From: Saprospiraceae bacterium
Lineage (GTDB): Bacteria > Bacteroidota > Bacteroidia > Chitinophagales > Saprospiraceae
Direction: 5' to 3'
DNA length: 39,605 nucleotides
Assembly (NCBI GenBank): GCA_021739645.1
Contig: JAIPBL010000057.1
Coordinates: forward strand, 1-39,605
A model generated the notes under the pieces. The model was not told the DNA's origin. It searched no databases and saw nothing but the letters and a program-made list of their open reading frames with translations. Made by a program: the position numbers and the translations under genes. Position 1 is the first letter of the stretch; the number at the start of each line of letters is the position of its first letter. Positions 1 through 8,275 of this stretch are shown one piece after another.

Positions 1-77
1 TTGGCAGTGGGCAGTCGGGGCAGTGGTCGCAGCCACCGACTGCCCACTGCCAACTGACGAACTGCCAACTAAGAAAA
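1..77. repeat. Stutter repeat, CAGTTGGCAGT type, with an 18-bp inverted repeat
   Basis: Positions 1-18 and 36-53 are perfect inverted complements (18 bp) around a 17-nt loop. The unit ACTGCCAACT recurs at 47-56 and 61-70. The tract lies directly downstream of the OmpA-like gene that ends at 78, so it could act as its terminator stem, although no clear T-run follows. A related GCAGTTGGCAGTT tract lies at 28676-28710. The left edge is cut by the window. Confidence 0.7.
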
Positions 78-1178
78 CTACTCCGTTTGCAGGACGATGA
101 ATTCGACCCGGCGGTTCATCTGGCGGCCATGTGGGGTTTTATTGTCGGCAACGGGCTGGGCGCTGCCACAACCCTTGAAACGGGTGCGAGTGGCTGGGAT
201 GCCGCTTCCAATGAGGTATTCGGCCACGGATTTTGCCCTTTTTTCGGAGAGCAACTGGTTGTGTTCGTCGTCGCCAACGCTGTCGGTGTGGCCACAGACT
301 TCGATGGCGAGTTGCGGGTTTTGCCGCATGATTTTCAATAACTTTTTCAGTTCAACATAGGAACGTGGCATCAGTTCTGAGCGGTCGTGCTCGAAGTAAA
401 TATCCCGCAGCGGCACGGCTTTTCCAGGTTCGAGCCTGATATTGGAGAGGTCGTCGTCGGGTATGGGGATGGGGAGGATGGGTGGTATTTTCTTCACCAG
501 AACATCTTCGATATAATAGTAACCGAAAGGGAGGCTACCGTCGTTGCCTGGTTTGGTGCGCGTGAGGCTGTCTGGGAAAAAATTTCCGATGACAAGGTAC
601 TCGGCCTCGGTGTCTGCGATGAACTTGCCGGAAACTTTAATCCAGCGGTTGGGGCTTTCGAGGATGTCTTCGGCAATTACTTGGGGGTGATAGTTGAGCA
701 GGCCGTCGGTGATTTCCTCGATTTTTTCGTTGGAAAAAAGAAAGCCGAGATTGTCGGTGCGGAGCGACTTGGGCAGGTGGCTGACCCACATTTCGGCGAG
801 GTAGCTTTGGCCGAGCACCAGCGGCTCACTGAGCTGTATCTGGATGTACTCCCGACAGTGGGGCTTGCCCTGTCCGCAGCCGTAAACGGTAATGCCTACC
901 ATTGAAAGGCCGGTGCGGGGCACTTGTTTGCCAAAACCCTTTTCCTCCCAATGGGCAGGCACTCGAACCTTGGGCCCGAACACGTCGGGGCTGGCGTTGG
1001 AGGCTGATGACCAGTATTTCATCACATTCGTGAAATGTTCGCCTTTGTAAAACCAACCAATGGGTGGCGAAGCGTACAGCTCGAAGCTGGGGTTGGGAAT
1101 GATGTTTTCAGGCTCGCCTTGGGCGGTGAGCAAATTGCAACTCAACAGGAGTATCGGCAGGATGTGGCTAAGTTTCAT
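78..1178 (-). CDS. Exported OmpA-family protein with N-terminal jelly-roll-like domain
   Basis: 366 residues from the ATG at 1176-1178, chosen because the signal peptide (MKLSHILPILLLSCNLLTAQ) starts there; the frame is open further upstream but that extension looks non-coding. After the signal peptide, residues ~25-225 begin with a PNPSFE motif and resemble a carbohydrate-binding-like beta-sandwich as seen in CBM4_9-type proteins (weak inference). Residues ~255-365 form an OmpA C-terminal domain: the FEHDRSEL start, the GHTDSVGDDEHN stretch and LLSEKRAKSV carry the Asp and Arg that bind diaminopimelate in this family. It therefore probably sits in the periplasm or outer membrane and tethers to peptidoglycan. 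It follows the DUF4112 gene on the same strand with a 99-nt gap. The ligand of the front domain is unknown. Confidence 0.85.
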   Translation of the reverse strand: MKLSHILPILLLSCNLLTAQGEPENIIPNPSFELYASPPIGWFYKGEHFTNVMKYWSSASNASPDVFGPKVRVPAHWEEKGFGKQVPRTGLSMVGITVYGCGQGKPHCREYIQIQLSEPLVLGQSYLAEMWVSHLPKSLRTDNLGFLFSNEKIEEITDGLLNYHPQVIAEDILESPNRWIKVSGKFIADTEAEYLVIGNFFPDSLTRTKPGNDGSLPFGYYYIEDVLVKKIPPILPIPIPDDDLSNIRLEPGKAVPLRDIYFEHDRSELMPRSYVELKKLLKIMRQNPQLAIEVCGHTDSVGDDEHNQLLSEKRAKSVAEYLIGSGIPATRTRFKGCGSAQPVADNKTPHGRQMNRRVEFIVLQTE

Positions 1179-1277
1179 GTCGGTGCAGTTCGGTGGTTCG
1201 ACCGTTTTCGTTTTTTGGGGTAAATAATCAAACTGCAAACTCAAAAAAAGATGCCCGTAGTTTCTAAGTGCCATTTT

Positions 1278-1760
1278 TTAAAATGCCTGGATTTGGTCGA
1301 AAAGCCAGCCAGTCACTTTAAAAGCAATAAAAATAATGAGGAACGACATCAAAAGTAACATAAAAATCACTGCTAAAATGACGGGAATTGCGCTGCCGCC
1401 GTGCTTTCCCGCCTGATAGTGCTCTTGAAGCAGGCGGTAGTTCCTGCGGTTGGCCTTGAAGCTCAGGTCGAAAAGGTCGCCGAGCACGGGGATGCTGCCT
1501 ACGAGGGCATCGAGCAGGATGTTGCCCAGCATTTTCACCACCACCATCCCGCTGGCGCCATGGCGAACCATTGAAATAACCAACAGCCCAGAAAAAGCGA
1601 AGGTGACAACATCTCCAGCAAAGGGCACGAGGCCCACGAGGAAGTCAAGTCCGAAGCGGATTTTGGTGCCGGGAAAGCGGAAGCGGCTGTCCAATAAATC
1701 GGACATGGTGTCAAGGTATTTGAACTCGACAGGTGCCATTTCAAGCCGTGTATTTTCCAT
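1278..1760 (-). CDS. DUF4112 family membrane protein
   Basis: 160 residues. The central part (residues ~20-100) matches what I recall of DUF4112: LDSRFRFPGTKIRFGLDFLVGLVPFAGD, then a glycine-rich hydrophobic stretch and a second VGSIPVLGDLFD motif, two copies of a 'G-(L/I)-(V/I)-P-x-(A/L)-G-D' hairpin. A long hydrophobic helix closes the C-terminus (residues ~125-155). This suggests an inner-membrane protein with re-entrant or paired helices. The biochemical function of the family is not known to me. The ATG at 1758-1760 follows an AT-rich leader; rpsA diverges upstream, so the roughly 300 nt between them carry both promoters. Confidence 0.8.
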   Translation of the reverse strand: MENTRLEMAPVEFKYLDTMSDLLDSRFRFPGTKIRFGLDFLVGLVPFAGDVVTFAFSGLLVISMVRHGASGMVVVKMLGNILLDALVGSIPVLGDLFDLSFKANRRNYRLLQEHYQAGKHGGSAIPVILAVIFMLLLMSFLIIFIAFKVTGWLFDQIQAF

Positions 1761-1859
1761 TTTATAAAAATTTTACTTCGCAAAAGTGCCCATGCTGTGG
1801 CAAAATGCGGAAAAAAGGTCTCAAGAAATGCAGAAAACCAAATTAAACCTGCGCCGGGC

Positions 1860-1890
1860 TTGGTTTCACCGGTTGTTAGGTTTACTTTTG
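1860..1890 (+). promoter_or_regulatory. Probable rpsA promoter (Bacteroidota type)
   Basis: TACTTTTG at 1883-1890 fits the Bacteroidota -7 consensus TAnnTTTG. CTTG at 1859-1862 ends 20 nt before it and is close to the -33 TTTG. Transcription would start near 1897, giving a leader of about 160 nt before the S1 start codon. This also argues against any S1 start upstream of 1890, although the frame is open there. Confidence 0.55.
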
Positions 1891-2057
1891 CGCCGCTTTT
1901 GGCGGAAGGTATTTTTTCAAAAAAATGTTTTGCGCATAAGCGAGTATTCACCCGGTGGTTTGTATTGAAAATGCTGGGACTTTGGTGCTTCGGCCCCAAT
2001 TTTCCGAAATCAAATGGAAGCCGCCTATTTTTTCACCTTTTAAAAAAACATTTGTCA

Positions 2058-4211
2058 ATGCTCAACGAGAAAAAGACGAATGAAGACATCGATGATAGCG
2101 ATGACGATTTGCTCACCGATGAAACTGAAGTAGAAACAACAACTGACGAAAACGAAGAAGACCTTGAAGATGAAAAAGTTTCCATTGAGGAACTGATTGC
2201 CGGCCAAGGTTCATTTGATGATTTTAACTGGGAGTCAGCCAACAAACATGGCGTAACTTACACAAAAGCCGAACGGGAGCGCCTGACTGAGACCTACGAC
2301 CAGACACTTAGCTCACTCCTCGAAAATGAAATCGTGGCTGCTACCGTCACCTCTATCACTAGCGGCGACGTGGTACTCGACCTCAACTTCAAATCCGACG
2401 GCCTCGTTTCTATTGGTGACTTCAAAGACATCCCCGACCTTAAGGTTGGTGACAAAGTGGATGTATATGTAGAGCGCCAAGAAGACGAAAAAGGTCAGCT
2501 CGTACTTTCCCGCCGCAAGGCCAAGTTGCTGAAAGCTTGGGAGTCACTCAAGGATTCCTTCGAAAATGGCACCGTCATCCGTGGTACGGTTATCAGCAAA
2601 ACCAAAGGCGGTCTCATCGTTGATTGCAGCGGTTTGGAGACGTTCCTTCCTGGTTCACAAATTGACATCAAACCCATCCTCGACTACGACCAGTTCGTGG
2701 GCAAGCAGATGGAGTTCAAAGTGGTCAAAATCAACGAGCAAATTAAAAACGCCGTTGTTTCACACAAGGCACTTATCGAAAGCGACCTCGCCGAGCAGCG
2801 TGACGCCATCATTGGTCGCCTCGAAAAAGGTCAGGTACTCGAAGGTCTTGTCAAGAACATCACCGACTTCGGAGCGTTCCTCGACCTCGGTGGCGTGGAC
2901 GGTCTGTTGTACATCACCGACATCTCTTGGGGCCGGATCAACCACCCAAGCGAAGTGCTGCACCTCAACCAGAAAATCAACGTTGCGGTACTTGATTTCG
3001 ACGAAAACAAAAAGCGTATCTCTTTGGGTCTCAAGCAATTGCAACCGCATCCATGGGAAGTTCTCTCTGCTTCTATCAAAGAGGGTGACACCATTAACGG
3101 AAAGGTTGTGAACGTGGAAGACTACGGCGCATTCCTTGAAGTGATGCCAGGCGTGGAAGGCTTGATTCACGTATCGGAGGTCTCTTGGGGCAACCAGCAA
3201 ATCAACGCCAAGGATTACTTCAAAATGGGTGCTGAACTGGATGCCAAAGTTGTTACCATTGACCGTGAAGAGCGCAAGATGTCTTTGAGCATCAAGCAGC
3301 TCACCAACGACCCATGGGAGGAACTCAGCGAGCGCTTCCCAGTAGGCAGCCGCCACAAAGTGAAGGTGAAAAACCTCACGCAGTACGGCGTGTTTGTCGA
3401 GTTGGAAGACGGCATCGGTGGCATGATTCACATCTCTGACCTTTCATGGACAAAGCGCTATTCGCACCCATCAGAGTTCACCAAGGTAGGTGAGGATATT
3501 GACGCATTGGTACTGGAAGTGGACAAGGACAACCGTAAACTGTCCCTTGGTCACAAACAGACGGAAGAGAATCCATGGGATACATTCGAAAACGTTTTCC
3601 CAGTTGGCTCCTACCACGAGGGCACCGTTGTTCGTCGTGACGACCGTGGCGCCATCGTTCAGTTGCCACATGGTTTGGAGGCATTTGCCCCCATCAAGCA
3701 CCTGAAAAAAGAAGACAACTCTACCGCCGAATTGGAGGAAGTGCTGATTTTCAAGGTGATTGAATTCAACCGTGACGACAAGCGGCTTTTGGTTTCTCAC
3801 TCCCGTTACCTCGACGACATCCGTCGTGAGGCTGACGAGACCGTGAAAAAAGAGAAGGATAAAGAACATGAAGAAGTCCGTCAAACGGTGAAGAAGCAGC
3901 AGTCCACAGTTGTAAGCTCTACGCTTGGCGACTTGGATGTATTCAGCCAATTGAAAGAACAATTGGGCGATGCAACACCTCCACCACCACCACCTGCGGC
4001 AACAAAAGCTAAAGCTACTAGTAAAAAGGCTAAAGCTGAAGTTGTAGAGGCTGCTACCGAAGTCGTTGATGAAGTTGCAGAGGTTGCTACCGAAGAAGTC
4101 GTTGAGACTGTTACTGAAGTTGCAGCAGAGACAGCACCAGTTGCTGAGGAAGCTGTAGTTGAGGCTGTAACTACTGACGAAGCTGCCGCTGACGAAAGCG
4201 AAAAAGCATAA
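2058..4211 (+). CDS. rpsA: 30S ribosomal protein S1
   Basis: 717 residues from the ATG at 2058; the frame is open upstream but that part covers the promoter and does not look like S1. S1 binds mRNA on the small ribosomal subunit and helps initiation, which matters in Bacteroidota because Shine-Dalgarno use is low. An acidic N-terminus (residues ~10-40, mostly D, E and T) is followed by six S1 RNA-binding repeats at roughly 90-155, 170-240, 260-325, 345-415, 430-500 and 515-580. The middle repeats show the typical pattern (FGAFLDLGGVDGLLYITDISW; YGAFLEVMPGVEGLIHVSEVSW). The last ~70 residues are low-complexity (A, E, V, T, K), including a run of Pro and AEVVEAATEVVDEVAE-type repeats, an extension not found in proteobacterial S1. 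It is monocistronic, with its own promoter and terminator. Confidence 0.97.
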   Translation: MLNEKKTNEDIDDSDDDLLTDETEVETTTDENEEDLEDEKVSIEELIAGQGSFDDFNWESANKHGVTYTKAERERLTETYDQTLSSLLENEIVAATVTSITSGDVVLDLNFKSDGLVSIGDFKDIPDLKVGDKVDVYVERQEDEKGQLVLSRRKAKLLKAWESLKDSFENGTVIRGTVISKTKGGLIVDCSGLETFLPGSQIDIKPILDYDQFVGKQMEFKVVKINEQIKNAVVSHKALIESDLAEQRDAIIGRLEKGQVLEGLVKNITDFGAFLDLGGVDGLLYITDISWGRINHPSEVLHLNQKINVAVLDFDENKKRISLGLKQLQPHPWEVLSASIKEGDTINGKVVNVEDYGAFLEVMPGVEGLIHVSEVSWGNQQINAKDYFKMGAELDAKVVTIDREERKMSLSIKQLTNDPWEELSERFPVGSRHKVKVKNLTQYGVFVELEDGIGGMIHISDLSWTKRYSHPSEFTKVGEDIDALVLEVDKDNRKLSLGHKQTEENPWDTFENVFPVGSYHEGTVVRRDDRGAIVQLPHGLEAFAPIKHLKKEDNSTAELEEVLIFKVIEFNRDDKRLLVSHSRYLDDIRREADETVKKEKDKEHEEVRQTVKKQQSTVVSSTLGDLDVFSQLKEQLGDATPPPPPPAATKAKATSKKAKAEVVEAATEVVDEVAEVATEEVVETVTEVAAETAPVAEEAVVEAVTTDEAAADESEKA

Positions 4212-4236
4212 GATTTACAAAGATTATTTGAATGAT

Positions 4237-4275
4237 AATCCCCGGTTCGGCATTCCGAATCGGGGATTTTTTTTG
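4237..4275 (+). terminator. rpsA rho-independent terminator
   Basis: A 14-bp stem (4237-4250 with 4255-4268, one G-U pair) with a CATT loop is followed by eight Ts. It lies 26 nt after the S1 stop codon. Confidence 0.9.
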
Positions 4276-4320
4276 TTAAAAAAGAAGGGAGAAACAGAAC
4301 TCACGCTCCATCTCTCCCTT
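4275..4320 (-). terminator. htpG terminator
   Basis: AAGGGAGA (4285-4292) pairs with TCTCCCTT (4313-4320). On the minus strand the stem is followed by CTTTTTT. It lies 25 nt beyond the htpG stop and faces the rpsA terminator; the loop is long (20 nt). Confidence 0.6.
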
Positions 4321-4344
4321 TATTTCTTGCCTAGCATAAATGCC

Positions 4345-6225
4345 TTACTTCAAAAATTCAAGGCTTTTTTTCACAAAAGCACTTAGTTCTGCACCTTTCA
4401 ACATGCCCTGGTTAAGCAATGCGAGGTCGAGCAGATGTTTGCCAAGGGTGCTGCGCTCATCACCTTCTGGCAATTTGAGGAGCTTGTCGGCGACGTAGGG
4501 GTGGTTCGAGTTCACTACAATATTGTACATGTCGCCAAAGTCGCCCATCATGCCCATGCCGCCACCTCCAAGCGCCTGCATCTCCTTCATCCGGCGCATG
4601 AACTCTGGCCGGGTAATCTGCACGGGCTGGTCGTTCGGTGATAGTGGCTTCAAGGTGACAGAAGGTCCTTTTTTGTCCTTCACCAATTCCTCAAACACAG
4701 CTTTCACTGTTTCCTGCTCTTTCTCGTTGAGCACACTTTCTTGCTTTTCATCCTTTTGCACCAGGTTGTCAATGGTGTCGGAATCCACCCGGACGAAAGT
4801 TACATCCTTCAGTTTTTGCTCCAAGTGCTGCATGAAGTGAGCATCAATCACGTTGTCGAACTCCAGCACATCGTAGCCACGCTCCTTGGCGGATTCGAGC
4901 AGATTGTGGTGCTCTTCGGCATTGTGGGTGTAGAGCATCACCGTGCGCTTGTGCTTGTCGGTTTGCGCGTCCTTGACTTTTTTCTCGTATTCTTCAATGG
5001 TGAAAAACTCATTGTTCACGTTTTTCAGCAAGGCAAAATCCACTGCCTTTTCATGAAATTTTTCATCGGAAAGCATGCCGTATTTCACAAAAACGCCTAG
5101 GTCTTTCCATTTATCCTCAAATACCTTACGGTCAGCCTTGAAGAGGTCGTGGAGTTTATCGGCTACCTTTTTGGTGATGTAGCCCGTTATTTTCTTGACG
5201 TTGCTGTCACTTTGGAGGTAGCTGCGGCTGACGTTCAGTGGAATGTCCGGCGAGTCAATGACACCGTGCATTAAAGTAAGAAAGTCCGGCACGATTTCCT
5301 TTACCTCGTCGGTGACATAAACTTGATTGCAGTAAAGCTGGATTTTGTTTTTCTGCACTTCCATCGAATTGCTCAATTTGGGGAAGTACAGGATGCCAGT
5401 CAGGTTGAACGGGTAGTCAATATTAAGGTGAATCCAGAACATGGGAGACTGGTAGCTGAACGGGTACAGTTCCTCGTAGAAACTGCGGTAATCATCGTCG
5501 GTGAGCTCGTTCGGCTGTTTTTTCCAAGCTGGGGCAGGGTTGTTGATGATGTTGTCCACCTCGATTTCCTTGGACTTCTTCTTTTCGCCCTCACCTTCCT
5601 CCAAAGTTTCTTTGTGGGTACCAAACTTGATGGGCACAGGCAAAAACTTACAGTATTTTTTCAAAAGCTCCTCAATGCGGCTGTCTTCCAGAAATTCTTT
5701 GCTGTCTTCGCTGATATGCAGGATGATGTCCGTGCCACGGTCTTTTTTCTTGCTGGATGAAATGCTGAATTCCGGGTTGCCATCGCAGACCCAAGTTACA
5801 GCTGGGTCTTCTGCACGCCACGACTTTGATTTAACCTCCACTTTGTCGGCCACCATGAAGGCGGAATAAAATCCGAGGCCGAATTTTCCAATGATGTTGT
5901 TCTCACCTTGGTATTTATCGACAAACTCTTGGGCACTTGAGATGGCTATTTGATTAAGGTATTTGTTCACCTCTTCCTCACTCATGCCTATACCCTTGTC
6001 ACGAATGGTGAGGGTGCCTTTTTTCTTGTCAACGATGATTTCGATAGTGAGGTCGCCTGCTTCACCTTGAAGTTCCCCTCGTGATGCAATGGACTTCAGT
6101 TTGGTGGTAGCATCAATGGCATTAGCGACAAGCTCCCGAAGAAAAATCTCATGATCGGAGTAAAGGAACTTTTTGATGATGGGAAAAATATTTTCCGACT
6201 GGACAGAAATATTGCCTTTTTGCAT
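4345..6225 (-). CDS. htpG: Molecular chaperone HtpG (Hsp90)
   Basis: 626 residues, the normal length for bacterial Hsp90. The GHKL ATP-binding domain is at the N-terminus: the helix with FLRELVANAIDAT holds the catalytic Glu and the Asn that coordinates Mg, TIRDKGIGMS is the DxGxG motif, and IGKFGLGFYSAFMVADKV is the lid region. The middle domain with the catalytic-loop Arg follows (NVSRSYLQSD, residues ~330-345), then the dimerisation domain near the C-terminus. A Gly/Met-rich loop (MQALGGGGMGMMGDFGDMY) lies before the end. It is a cytosolic homodimer that refolds client proteins after heat or other stress. It is monocistronic and convergent with rpsA. A 6-bp GGGTTC/GAACCC palindrome at 6272-6287 lies in its leader or promoter region. 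Confidence 0.97.
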   Translation of the reverse strand: MQKGNISVQSENIFPIIKKFLYSDHEIFLRELVANAIDATTKLKSIASRGELQGEAGDLTIEIIVDKKKGTLTIRDKGIGMSEEEVNKYLNQIAISSAQEFVDKYQGENNIIGKFGLGFYSAFMVADKVEVKSKSWRAEDPAVTWVCDGNPEFSISSSKKKDRGTDIILHISEDSKEFLEDSRIEELLKKYCKFLPVPIKFGTHKETLEEGEGEKKKSKEIEVDNIINNPAPAWKKQPNELTDDDYRSFYEELYPFSYQSPMFWIHLNIDYPFNLTGILYFPKLSNSMEVQKNKIQLYCNQVYVTDEVKEIVPDFLTLMHGVIDSPDIPLNVSRSYLQSDSNVKKITGYITKKVADKLHDLFKADRKVFEDKWKDLGVFVKYGMLSDEKFHEKAVDFALLKNVNNEFFTIEEYEKKVKDAQTDKHKRTVMLYTHNAEEHHNLLESAKERGYDVLEFDNVIDAHFMQHLEQKLKDVTFVRVDSDTIDNLVQKDEKQESVLNEKEQETVKAVFEELVKDKKGPSVTLKPLSPNDQPVQITRPEFMRRMKEMQALGGGGMGMMGDFGDMYNIVVNSNHPYVADKLLKLPEGDERSTLGKHLLDLALLNQGMLKGAELSAFVKKSLEFLK

Positions 6226-6535
6226 AGTTGTTATTGATTGTTTATTAAGGTGTTGTGAATGAATACTTGAAGGGTTCGCAAGAACCCAAGTAATATTTTT
6301 TTCTAGCTAGTTTCATGAGGCGTAAAATGGTCTCTCAAAGGACGTGCCACCAGGTTTTGACTGACAAAATGACTGCTTTTGTTGGTGTTTCCAAAGATGA
6401 AAAATATCTAACATTGTTGACAAAACATATTTAACCCGCATTATCTAAGTCACAGTTTCATGCAATTGCGGTTGAACAGGCACTGCTTTTGCCTGCATCA
6501 TTGTGCCGTTGTTTTGATGAATAAAATCAAAAATT
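6226..6535. other. Intergenic region upstream of htpG, 310 nt
   Basis: No coding signal. Visible structure is the GGGTTC-GCAA-GAACCC palindrome at 6272-6287, 47 nt before the htpG start, and CAGGCA...TGCCTG near 6478-6496 just ahead of the unknown small gene. I do not find a convincing TTTG...TAnnTTTG promoter for either divergent gene. Confidence 0.5.
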
Positions 6536-6862
6536 ATGGTAAATACAGCTAGACATATCCATGGGTTAAATGAAGCAGAGTTCAGTATGAATAATACCAT
6601 ACAAATTCATGGACACAAAGTAAGGGACTTAATAACTAAGTTTTTTTACCGTGATAGTCATCTGTGTTATCACATTCTATTGCATGTGGATGGAGGAGAA
6701 ACAGTTTTCTTCCGAGAGTTTATGGATTATGCGGAGTACAAGAAGGCTTTCAGTGATTTGCAACAGGCTAGGCTCAATAATATAATCATCAACATACCGA
6801 AAAAAAATCTGGCAACAAATCAATATTGTTGCGAAAGTGGCATGATTTTCGGTAAAGTATGA
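6536..6862 (+). CDS. Hypothetical protein, 108 aa
   Basis: I do not recognise this protein. The ATG at 6536 opens a frame of 108 codons; an internal ATG at 6587 (residue 18, followed by NNTIQIHGHKVRDLI) may be the true start. The sequence has a balanced composition with hydrophobic/charged alternation (ILLHVDGGETVFFREFMDYAEYKKAF), which looks like real protein rather than noise, and it is more AT-rich than its neighbours, as expected for a young or transferred gene. There is no signal peptide or membrane segment. A small cytosolic alpha/beta fold is likely, but no function can be given. It stands alone between htpG and a hairpin-rich gap. Confidence 0.5.
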   Translation: MVNTARHIHGLNEAEFSMNNTIQIHGHKVRDLITKFFYRDSHLCYHILLHVDGGETVFFREFMDYAEYKKAFSDLQQARLNNIIINIPKKNLATNQYCCESGMIFGKV

Positions 6863-7136
6863 ACGATTTCAAAATTAAATTCGGATTCAGCCTATATCCC
6901 TCCCACACTGAGTTTTGATTCCGAATGTACACCCCGCTTCCCTAAAACCGCCCGATTTGAATTCATAACTATATACCCAGTAAAGAAAAGGATGAAGCCA
7001 ACCCCGGCTTCCGTGCAGGCATCTACGAAAATCGTATGCCTGAGTCCAAAGATGTTTCGAGGCAGAAGTGCCTTGGGACAGTGAGTGAGACCAGTTCGTT
7101 TGGGGGGTAGAGCTGGTCTTATACTCACTTTTTTTT
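6863..7136. other. Hairpin-rich gap; candidate structured RNA
   Basis: No convincing protein. Several inverted repeats follow one another: ATTCGG (6879-6884) with CCGAAT (6921-6926); GAAGCC (6994-6999) with GGCTTC (7006-7011); a longer stem-loop at 7017-7041 (AGGCAT...ATGCCT with ACGA/TCGT inside); and GTGAGT..GAGACCAG near 7081 with CTGGTCTTATACTCAC ending at about 7129. I see no match to tmRNA, SRP RNA, RNase P RNA or 6S RNA. It could be a small RNA on either strand or the remains of a gene. Confidence 0.35.
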
Positions 7137-7175
7137 CAAAAAAGGGCATCGACGTAACCCGTCGTTGCCCTTTTT
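7137..7175 (-). terminator. Terminator after the MazG-like gene
   Basis: A 16-bp stem with one mismatch (7139-7154 with 7160-7175) and a 5-nt loop has A/T runs on both outer sides, so it may act in both directions. It starts 6 nt after the stop of the MazG-like gene. Confidence 0.8.
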
Positions 7176-7180
7176 GAATT

Positions 7181-7522
7181 TTATCCTTTCAGCTTCTCGT
7201 TGGCGGCATGCCGCACAGCATCTCTCCGGGTTTTCTTTTCCAAATTTTTTTCCATTGCTTCCGTCAAGTTCACACCAGTTTGGTTTGCCAAGCAAATGAG
7301 CACGAATAGCACGTCTGCCATTTCGTCCGATAAGTCATCTTTGGCAGTGGCTGCCAGCTCCGCTGTTTTGAAAGACTGCTCGCCGTAAAGCCGAGCCATG
7401 AGCCGAGCCACTTCCCCAACCTCTTCCATCAAAATGGCCGTGTTGGTCAGTTCGTTGTAATAGCGAACCCCAACGGTGTAAATCCAGTTATCAACCGTTT
7501 TTTGCGCTTCTGCTATCGTCAT
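7181..7522 (-). CDS. MazG-like nucleotide pyrophosphohydrolase
   Basis: 113 residues. The all-alpha NTP-PPase fold is indicated by two metal-binding motifs: EEVGEVAR (residues ~33-40, the ExxE pair) and DEMADVLFVLICLA (residues ~70-83, the ExxD pair). This single-domain length is usual for the MazG-like/RS21-C6/iMazG group, which hydrolyse nucleoside triphosphates (often modified or non-canonical dNTPs) to monophosphate and pyrophosphate and so clean the nucleotide pool. It lies 48 nt after the TrpF-like gene on the same strand and is followed by a strong terminator, so the two are probably co-transcribed. The substrate cannot be deduced. Confidence 0.85.
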   Translation of the reverse strand: MTIAEAQKTVDNWIYTVGVRYYNELTNTAILMEEVGEVARLMARLYGEQSFKTAELAATAKDDLSDEMADVLFVLICLANQTGVNLTEAMEKNLEKKTRRDAVRHAANEKLKG

Positions 7523-7570
7523 AGATTTGAAGTAAAAATTTAAGCAAAAAATAGGCGGCTAGGAATAATA

Positions 7571-8218
7571 CTATTCGATTGCCTCAAGCCTATCGAGAAT
7601 CTCATCCAACTCGTCAAATGACTTTAACCCCACCTTTTCCTCCTCGCCCCCAGTCAGACTCAGGCCTTCTGGTTGTAAGGATTCTAGGACTTCAAGCGTA
7701 TTTTCCGGTTGAAAATCGAAGGCTAGAATCACCCTGTATTCAGCAAAAAGTCTTTTCAAAAAGTCAATGGAAAGCGATTCAAGGGCTTGGAGAGACGCCC
7801 AATTGATGCCAGCTTTTGTGAAATCTAGCAAAAAATAGGTAGCGCAATGTTCAAACGCTTTAAAATGAGCAAGTATCTCGGCTTCCTTCGATTTGGGTTC
7901 AAGTATTACCTCTTTAATGATGGTTCGCCCTGACAATTTTTCTACCGCTGCAACTGGCGTGAACATACCTACCTGCACGGCATCGAAATGCAGGAAATCG
8001 TTGACTCCCATTATTTCTTCAGCTTCCGCAAAATCAAACTCGCCCACTATCTTCACGCCATCAACCCACTCGGAAATAGCTTTTGCCGCCATAGGCGAGA
8101 TGGATGACCCTGGGCTTCCGCCAAATCGGAACCCAAGCCATTCAACACCCCGTGCTGCAAAGTACCGGGCGTCGGTGAGACTGTTGACGGCACTTGCCTT
8201 AATTTTTGGTTTCATCAT
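7571..8218 (-). CDS. Degenerate TrpF-like (phosphoribosylanthranilate isomerase-like) protein
   Basis: 215 residues from the first of two adjacent ATGs at 8213-8218 (the second gives 214). The frame is open upstream but overlaps the divergent gene's leader. The beta/alpha-barrel layout of TrpF is visible: KASAVNSLTDARYFAARGVEWLGF aligns with the TrpF start KICG-x-T...EDA...GAD-x-LGF, SPGSSISP with the SPRxxS/ISP loop, FLLD (residue ~125) with the catalytic-Asp strand, and QPENTLEVLE with the N-P-x-N-V helix. Two key sites differ: the catalytic Cys position (KICG) reads K-A-S-A, and the GGL phosphate-binding loop reads AFDF. It is therefore probably not a working Trp enzyme, and no other trp gene is nearby. 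Its function is unknown; it is likely co-transcribed with the MazG-like gene. Confidence 0.6.
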   Translation of the reverse strand: MMKPKIKASAVNSLTDARYFAARGVEWLGFRFGGSPGSSISPMAAKAISEWVDGVKIVGEFDFAEAEEIMGVNDFLHFDAVQVGMFTPVAAVEKLSGRTIIKEVILEPKSKEAEILAHFKAFEHCATYFLLDFTKAGINWASLQALESLSIDFLKRLFAEYRVILAFDFQPENTLEVLESLQPEGLSLTGGEEEKVGLKSFDELDEILDRLEAIE

Positions 8219-8275
8219 TTTCTTGAAATAGTTAACTTGTTGCGCAAAGCTAAACAGCATTTCTATCAAAAAACA

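Noticed and set aside
1797-2057. Longer S1 with 87 extra N-terminal residues
   Set aside because: The extension spans the promoter at 1860-1890 and does not resemble S1; the acidic start at 2058 fits better.
6892-7149. 85-codon minus-strand open frame in the hairpin-rich gap
   Set aside because: Composition looks random, and its first part is made from the terminator stem at 7137-7175.
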